Of a stretch of DNA of 64,000 nucleotides, positions 57,356 to 64,000 are shown piece after piece. Location of the stretch: positions 21,383,817 through 21,447,816 of the forward strand of contig CM059971.1 of the NCBI GenBank assembly GCA_030490835.1. The letters run 5' to 3'. The notes beneath the pieces are model-generated. The model ran no database searches. It was not told the origin of the DNA and worked only from the letters and a program-made list of their open reading frames with translations. The DNA comes from Annona cherimola. Lineage: Eukaryota > Streptophyta > Magnoliopsida > Magnoliales > Annonaceae. Numbering within the stretch: the stretch's first letter is position 1; every line of letters begins with the position of its first letter. The position numbers and the translations under genes were made by a program.

Positions 57356-58889
57356 TGTAAAATATTGAAAATAATAATAATAATAATTTTTGCATTTTTG
57401 CCTCTTCAGACATGTGGGCCCCACGGGATAAGATAGGATGAGATAAGAACTCTCCTAGATAGGGTAGTTAAGATAGAATTTCATTTTTGAAACAAATTAT
57501 CTCCACGGGATAAGATATGATAAGATAAGAATTATCATAGATAAGATTTATTAAGATAAAATCTAATTTTAAAATAAATTTTATCTTATTCCTATCTTCC
57601 TATCCCTTAGAAGCTACGGGACTTCTATAAATTGGGGTGAGGACTTGATAGATGGGGATGATCGTAAGAAGGTTTGGGAGGTAAAGTGGCGGAAGGAGAA
57701 AATTTATTTTCTTCAAAGGCAAGTGGAATTTTATGTGGAAATTGATTTTAGTTCAATGTTATAATCATTTTTGTACGATTGTTATGTATAAAGCATATTA
57801 TAATTTTTATGATATGCTTGACATATTTAAATTTTATAATATTAAGTTTTAAGATGTAAAATTATGTAAATAAATATGCCTGAACTTCATGCCTAAAATA
57901 TATGTATTGAGATTGTTGCATTTTATTTTTTTGATGTAAATTTAATGTGAATATTGAAATTATATATGAGTTAGTTACAACATATATAAGAATATATGTG
58001 TAATCTACGTAAGTCAAATTAAGAACGAAATTACGGCAGAAAAAGAAATTTCGTCAGAAAAGGAATTCTGCTGAGAGACCAAGTTGGTATTTGCAGCGAC
58101 TTTCTTTTTGTTGCTTTTCATGAGAAAGAGTTGCGCCGGGACGAAAATTCTGCCAAGAGTAAATATGGTATTGGCAGCGACTTTTTTTTCGTTGCTTTCG
58201 ATGTTTTAATTCGTTTTATATACTTTTGATGCTTCTGATATCCAGGTATTTTCAGAAATTGATATATAACTCATTACAGCAATAAGTACTAAGTAAGAGT
58301 GGTCTTAGTAGGGCCCACCTGTAGTAAAGGCTACGATGATGTGGCTTAATGTGGGCCGTTCATTCCATTTGATTGTGATTTATTTATTTGAACTTCGATT
58401 TGAATGATCGAATAGTTTATTTCTATGTTTTTGATGCTTCTGGACTCAATGGAAGGGTTTGATTTTTCATTTGAGGCTTAATTTTTAAGATATTAAATTA
58501 AATGATTATTTTATCATTTAATTAAGTTATAAATGGGCCATTATCCATTTTCAAATAATTTTCTACTTGCTAGTCATGTTGAGACTAACCCATTATTTTT
58601 ACAGGTGTACCAAATCAAGTGGGACACTAGCGTTTTGGGATTTACGAGAAGATTTTCAAGAATAATTATTTCTATTTATTTATTTTAAAGGCATGTATTG
58701 AAAATGATAGACTTGTAAAATATTTTTTTTATGCTTTGATGTAATAATGGGAACATGACTAGTGGAAGTGGAATTTTTGAAATTTTTATGAAATTATAAT
58801 AATTAATTTTGCCATAAATGTGTGATTGATCTTGGGAAATTTCATTAAATACACGGCCCGGGATCACTTTTCTGGACCGGTATGTTATA
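57356..58889 (+). repeat. Gypsy 5' LTR
   Basis: Starts TGTAAAATATTG and ends TGTTATA (expected TGTTACA with a C-to-T change), directly before the primer site. TATA box TATAAATT at 57626-57633. Two copies of a GGCAGCGACTTTTTTTTCG motif lie at about 58090 and 58172. The left end is inferred from the exact break in A/B homology and has no second LTR here to confirm it. Confidence 0.82.
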
Positions 58890-58891
58890 GA

Positions 58892-58903
58892 TGGTATCAG
58901 AGC
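58892..58903 (+). promoter_or_regulatory. Gypsy primer-binding site (tRNA-Met)
   Basis: TGGTATCAGAGC two bases after the LTR end, complementary to initiator tRNA-Met. Confidence 0.96.
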
Positions 58904-59023
58904 GGTCACACATATAAAATATGGCTTATTAATTATTATAATAAATTTTTTTTAAAAAAAAATAAATAAATTTTGAAATGGATTTACAAATCTAACCCTA
59001 TGTTTTCTTTTTGAGTCCAGAAA

Positions 59024-60128
59024 ATGGTCAGTTCAGGTGCATCGGTTTACCCTACACCTAAAACCCAAAGAAAGACTCTCCCTACTACCCAAGAAAGGTT
59101 AAGTGCCCTAGAAAAACAGGTTCTAACCTGGCGAAAGGAATCCTATTTACAGTACCAAGCCCTAAATAAAAAGCTGGATAGGATCCTAGAGGCTGTGGAT
59201 GCTGCCACCCCCACCTATACCTGTTAAACCTCGGGTTAGAAATCTAAACAGGGAGAAGGGTAAGAAACCAGTAACCCAATTAATGACTGACCCAGAAATT
59301 GAGCTAGATAATGAAACCTTGGCTGATAAAAGTAAAAGGCTGCGTACCCGAAAACCCATAGAGGATGAGAAGCCTAAGAAAAGAAAAACTGAAACTCAGG
59401 CTGTACCTACATCTAAGAAGGCTGTACCCCTACCTCGGATGGCTAGAACCCTAAAACAGGATAGTCCTTCAACTTTAAGGAAACCTTCAATACGGACTAA
59501 GGTTGCTGTTACAAAGCCTAAGATAAAACCTATTAACATACCCGAAGCCCTGGATGAGCTCAAAACTGCTGATGTACCCAATGCCATGGATAAGTTCAAA
59601 GCCGCTAATGTACCCAAGGTTGTGGATGAACCCAAGGCAGTGGATGTACCCAAGGCTGTGGATGAACCCAAGGCAGTGGATGTACCCAAGGCTGTGGATG
59701 TGCCCAAAGAGGTGGATGTACCTAAGGCTATGGGTGAGTTCCTTACTATACCCAAGTTAAAGATAACGGTTGAATCTAGTCCAAAGCTGCAGAAGAAAGT
59801 TTCCCCTGTTCAAGGACCCAGCCCAGATCCTGTATGTACTGAGGTAGAGACCCAGGAAATACCTTCCAAGGCTACTCACAAGTTATCCTCTATGCGGCCA
59901 CAGGGTCAAGACGTGCAGACTAGAGTCGATTCTAAGGAAGCCTACACCAGAAAGGAACCAAGGATTTTTTATAACCAACGACCCATTTTAACTGAGTTGG
60001 TGTGTTATTTTTGTGGTACCAATGGACATACAGCTAAGGCATGTCCATATGGTAGTCGAGTTTGTTTTCTATGTCATTCCTCTGATCACCTCAAGGAAAA
60101 TTGTCCTTTTAGCAAATATGCAAATTAG
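59024..60128 (+). CDS. Extra ORF upstream of gag with two CCHC zinc knuckles
   Basis: The first frame (59024-59227) encodes a short coiled-coil-like segment (ERLSALEKQVLTWRKESYLQ). The second (59199-60128, 309 codons) overlaps it by 29 bases in another frame and continues the sense, so one base change probably split a single ORF. The second part is highly basic (KPKKRKTE, nuclear-signal-like), holds 6-residue repeats of the form DVPKAV/DEPKAV (about residues 125-180), and ends with two CX2CX4HX4C knuckles (C269-C282, C289-C302). The protein would bind nucleic acid. Ogre/Tat elements carry an ORF upstream of gag, but their lineage and primer differ. An acceptor-like pyrimidine run plus CAG precedes the ATG by three bases. 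Its role is unknown. Confidence 0.7.
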
Positions 60129-60217
60129 GTTGTAATATATATATTTTTATAAAAGTTACGATTGTTCCTGTTTGCTTAAGAATATTTATTGAGACCATAT
60201 TTCTCTTCTATGCCAGA

Positions 60218-61723
60218 ATGGAAAGTAATTCCGATGATCTGAATGCCCAACCTGGTAATCTAGAGCAATATCCTAGTAAAAAGCCGCGAAAGAAGCAGGC
60301 TAAGGACCAACCAGAAGCTGAGCCTAGAAAAAGGCCCAGTAGAAGGAAGGATAAAGCTCTAGTTGAATCTCCGACCAGAACTAACATGCTTGAGCAGCGT
60401 CTGAATGAACAAGAGAAAACCTTTGCAGTGTTTCAGACAGAGGCTTTTCGTCAGTGGGAACGGATGCAAGCACAGCTAGAACAGATTGTTCAACAGCAAT
60501 CATCAGCAGTGCTAAGAAACCAAGAGCACCGTCACCACGGGCATGATGAACATCAGTCGACTGCTAGTATGCATGGGAGTCAGAGAGAAGGGCCAGATCA
60601 AAACCCTAATGCTCGGGTTTTAGAAGAAAAATCGGAATTTGGTAGGCAGGAAGAAGTGGAGGTCTCGAACCAGGCAAAATGAGGAGCTAGTGATAAAGCT
60701 CAAGGAACAGTTGTAGAAAGTCTGAGTATTGCAACCACGGTTTGTCCCGAACAGCGAGAAATGGATCGGCGAGATGCTGATGCATTCCATCGTCAAAAAC
60801 CCCCATCCTTTGCCGGTGGTGATTGTTTAGCTGCCGAGCATTGGATCGAGGCGATGGAAAAGATTTTTGACTTTCTGGGTTGTGATGACCGACAGAAAGT
60901 TTTATTTGCTCCGTTCAAATTAAGTGGAGAGGCCTATCGATGGTGGAAGACACAACAACGTGTCTTCAACAGTAGAAAAGAAAATATAACTTGGGATAAA
61001 TTTAAGGAATCCTTTTTCGCCAAATTCTTTTCATCTTCTGTTAAAATTTCGAAGGCCCGAGAGTTTGCTGAATTGAAGCAAGGCACTATGACGGTGGCCG
61101 AGTATGAAACAAAGTTCAACTCTCTGCTTCGGTTTGCTCCAAGCTCAGAATGGGAAGAATATAGTCGGATCCGCAAGTTTGAGGATGGTCTTGCTGAGGG
61201 TATACGCGGTCGAGTAATACTTTGCCGCAATAAAACCTATGGTGATGCAGTTGATAATGCTCTCTTAGTTGAGAGTGATACTGCTGAACTTGATCGGCGT
61301 TACCTGAAAAGGGAACGATCACCAGTAAAAGATCATTCGGGAAAGAAGCAGATCGGACAGTCTTCTTCGGGGCAAACTAGGGTCGAGGGAAGTGGAAAGA
61401 ATGGAGGATTTCAAAAGAAGAAAAAAGTCCCTAAGTGCAACAGATGCGGAAAGTTTCATACCGGACTTTGCAAATGCTTCAAGTGTGGAAAGACTGGTCA
61501 TCGACCATCAAATTGTGTCGTCGGTTTCGTATGCTATAACTGCGGACAACCTGGTCACATCATTAAGGATTGTCCAATAGCAAGAAATGTCGGACAACCA
61601 CAACAGCAGGGCAGAATCGTCCAGTTGGTAGACCAGCGGGACAACAATACCAAGGTGGACAACAGTACCAAGGTGGTGGACGATAGCCAGTTTTACCAGC
61701 TCAAGCACAAATCCGTGCCCTAA
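60218..61723 (+). pseudogene. Gypsy gag with an in-frame stop
   Basis: The ATG at 60218 follows an acceptor-like TTTCTCTTCTATGCCAG. The N-terminal 154 codons are basic, then glutamine-rich with a coiled-coil-like stretch (MLEQRLNEQEKTFAVFQTEA). TGA at 60680-60682 interrupts, and the same frame continues through the capsid-type gag domain (WIEAMEKIFDFLGC, AYRWWKTQQRVF, TVAEYETKFNSLLRFAP). Three cysteine clusters follow: CNRCGKFHTGLC, CFKCGKTGHRPSNC and CYNCGQPGHIIKDC. A restart at the ATG at 60761 could give the main domain alone. It ends at TAA 61721-61723, in a different frame from pol. Confidence 0.88.
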
Positions 61724-64000
61724 TACCTGAGCAAACCCAAGCACCGGCGGAGACAGTGGCAGGTATTATTCGTCTCTGTGGTATTTTTGCTCGAGTATTA
61801 TTTGACACAGGCGCGGATAGCTCTTTTATATCCGAAGAGTTCGTGCAAGAGCATGGGTTGAAAGTCACTGAGTTGACTTGGGATGTCCGGATCACATCAC
61901 CTGTTGGGGGTAGTTTATTAATTAGACATGCTTGTATGGCTTGTACCCTAGAAATTGAAAGTTTGACCATCCCAGTAGATCTTTTAATCATACCTATGAA
62001 AGATCTAGACGTCATTTTAGGAATGAATTGGTTAACTGAGTGGGTACATGGAATTTATCCTCGTGAGCGTCGTGTAAGCTTAAGAGGATCCGATAAACAA
62101 AGTATTGATTTCAAGGGAAGTCAATTGGTAGTACCTCACCTCATATCAGCTTTTCAAGCTAGAAAACTTATTAGAAAGGGTTGGCAAGGATGTCTTGTTT
62201 CAGTTCTAGCAATAGAAGATAAAGAGGTTAAGTTGGAAGACATTCCGGTTGTTCATGAATTTCCGGATGTGTTTCCAAAAGAGTTGCCGGGAGTACCCCC
62301 AGAAAGAGAAATTGATTTCATCATAGAATTGATGCCCGGTACTACTCCAATTTCAAAAGCTCCTTATCGAATGGCTCCTGCAGAGTTGAAAGAATTAAAA
62401 ATACAGTTGCAAGAGCTTCTCGATTTAGGGTTTATTAGACCTAGTAAGTCACCTTGGGGAGCACCTGTGCTTTTTGTAAAGAAAAAAGATGGCAGTATGA
62501 GGCTGTGCATCGATTACAGAGAGCTGAATAAGGTAACAATCAAGAACAAATATCCACTTCCCCGAGTTGATGATCTCTTTGATCAACTCCAAGGTGCATC
62601 AGTCTTCTCCAAAATAGATCTACGGTCAGGATATCATCAGTTGAAAGTTCGGGACGAAGATATAACTAAGACAGCTTTTAGAACCCGGTATGGTCATTAC
62701 GAATTTTTGGTGATGCCATTCGGAGTAACCAATGCTCCGGCCGCATTTATGGACCTTATGAATAGGGTATTTCGACATTTCTTAGATAGGTGTGTTGTGG
62801 TATTTATTGATGATATTTTAGTGTATTCCAAAGGAGAGGCAGAACATGTTGGTCATCTAAGAGAAGTACTACAGACCCTAAGAGAGCACAAGTTGTATGC
62901 CAAACTAAAGAAATGTGAGTTTTGGATGGACAGTGTGGCCTTCTTAGGTCATGTGGTTAGCAGTGATGGTGTATCAGTGGACCCAAAGAAGATAGAAGCT
63001 ATAACCAATTGGGGTAGACCGACTACTGTAACTGAGATTAGAAGTTTTCTGGGTATGGCAGGGTATTATCGCAAATTCGTAGAAAATTTCTCAAGCATTG
63101 CAGTACCGCTCACCAGGTTAACCCACAAAAATACTAAATTTATCTGGTCAGATGCTTGTGAGAAAAGTTTCAAAGAATTGAAGAGTCGCTTAACTTCAGC
63201 GCCGATTTTAGCTTTGCCGATCACTGGCGAAAACTATGTGGTGTACAGTGATGCATCTAGGAAAGGTCTCGGTTGTGTACTTATGCAGCAAGGTAGGGTA
63301 ATTGCCTATGCATCTAGGCAGTTAAGACCCTATGAACAAAATTACCCTACCCATGACTTGGAATTAGCTGCGGTAGTGTTTGCTTTAAAAATATGGCGGC
63401 ACTACTTGTATGGTGAGAAAACCGAAATCTTTACAGACCATAAGAGCCTGAAATATATTTTCTCTCAAAAAGAGTTGAACCTTCGACAGAGAAGGTGGTT
63501 GGAGTTACTAAAAGACTATGACATTAGTATTCAATATCACCCCGGTAAAGCAAATGTGGTAGCTGATGCTCTAAGTCGTAAATTCTATACTGCAGCTTGG
63601 ATTACTCAACAATTGCCTCTAATAAGGGAAATTCAATCGTTGCAGTTAGAAGTGGTAACTCCACGAGAAATTCAAAGAATAAGTGCTTTACAAATTCAGT
63701 CAACACTGATAGATCGGATAAAGCAGGCTCAGAAACAAGATAAACTTATTCTTCGTGTTTTAGAGAAGTTAAAGAATGGAGATCCCTCGGATTTCAGTTG
63801 CAGTCCTGATGACACATTACTTTTCCGGAGAAGGTTAGTTGTACCCAGAGATGATAAGCTACGACGAGAAATTTTAGAGGAAGCCCATCAGTCTAAATTT
63901 TCTGTGCACCCTGGTAGTACCAAGATGTACAAAGATTTGAGACAAAATTTCTGGTGGAAAAGGCTGCGGGTCGAGTGTGCCAAATTTGTGTCTCAGTGCT
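61687..64000 (+). CDS. Gypsy pol: protease, RT, RNase H, integrase start (partial)
   Basis: Open for 771 codons to the window edge, in the -1 frame relative to gag and overlapping its last 12 codons; a TAG at 61684 bounds it upstream. Domains: protease [12 protein letters not shown] at about 61798; reverse transcriptase from about 62370 with [28 protein letters not shown] and catalytic [12 protein letters not shown] at about 62800; RNase H with [14 protein letters not shown] (63238), [10 protein letters not shown] and [10 protein letters not shown] (63555); and the integrase zinc region starting [15 protein letters not shown] (63890). All catalytic residues seen are intact. Expression probably needs a -1 shift or is damaged at the gag junction. 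Confidence 0.95.

Larger units (their letters stand above)
57356..64000 (+). mobile_element. Ty3/gypsy retrotransposon, 5' part
   Basis: Inserted in the copy-B LINE endonuclease at ATAGT/TGTAAAATATTG. 5' LTR 57356-58889, primer site 58892-58903, an extra ORF, gag, then protease, RT, RNase H and the start of integrase, running off the window. RT motifs ([22 protein letters not shown]) and the order PR-RT-RH-IN are those of Ty3/gypsy, most like chromoviruses. The chromodomain region would lie outside the window. gag carries an in-frame stop. Confidence 0.95.

Noticed and set aside
57356..58889. Interpreting the end of A/B homology as the natural duplication breakpoint
   Set aside because: The break coincides with a TG-starting LTR whose other end meets a primer-binding site, so an insertion explains it.
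1..64000. CRISPR arrays, bacterial operons, rRNA genes, intact tRNA genes
   Set aside because: None seen; the short repeats present are microsatellites, MITEs or retrotransposon motifs of plant type.

Overview
The window reads as AT-rich nuclear DNA of a flowering plant, built mostly of transposable elements. The evidence is a SIRE/Maximus-type Ty1/copia element, L1-type LINEs with a C-terminal RNase H, a Ty3/gypsy element primed from initiator tRNA-Met, and CACTA-, hAT-, Tourist- and (TA)n-targeting elements. There are no bacterial features, no CRISPR and no intact housekeeping gene. The species cannot be named from sequence alone.

Backbone: a segmental duplication in direct orientation. 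Copy A runs from 1088 to about 27350 and copy B from 43538 to 57355, separated by about 16 kb. Each copy contains two diverged tandem units (U1, U2), and a third, more diverged unit (U3) lies at 29899-30690. Comparing A with B exposes empty sites. In A only: a 10.76-kb copia element (5826-16582, TSD AATCT) and a 5'-truncated LINE (18669-20728). In B only: a Tourist-like MITE (44688-44978, TSD TAA), an 80-bp tandem duplication and a Ty3/gypsy element. That element starts at 57356 inside the duplicated LINE and runs off the right edge, so copy B may resume beyond the window.

Left to right: 1-2950, the minus-strand 5' half of a putative small secreted-peptide gene (G1) with MITEs and a CACTA-like end in its intron; 2560-5820, a stretch unusually similar between A and B; 5826-16582, copia; 16588-23270, units U1/U2 with the LINE and a MITE pair; 23275-29073, an old LINE relic split by a younger LINE, then a Tourist MITE and an 825-bp hAT element (TSD ATGCAATG); 31465-39601, a plus-strand relative of G1 (G2) with TATA box, leader, signal-peptide exon and a possible proline-rich second exon across a 6.7-kb TE-filled intron; 34937-36466, a decayed solo copia LTR; 37033-37093, a 61-bp hairpin with 9-bp TSDs; 40038-41390, a MITE pair and a broken relative G3; 41992-43006, another hAT-like element; 43538-57355, copy B; 57356-64000, the 5' part of a Ty3/gypsy element with an unusual zinc-knuckle ORF upstream of gag.

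The coding content is therefore selfish-element proteins in several states of decay, plus one candidate family of host genes for small secreted peptides. Coordinates of repeat boundaries without a TSD are approximate. All similarity statements come from reading the sequence by eye.
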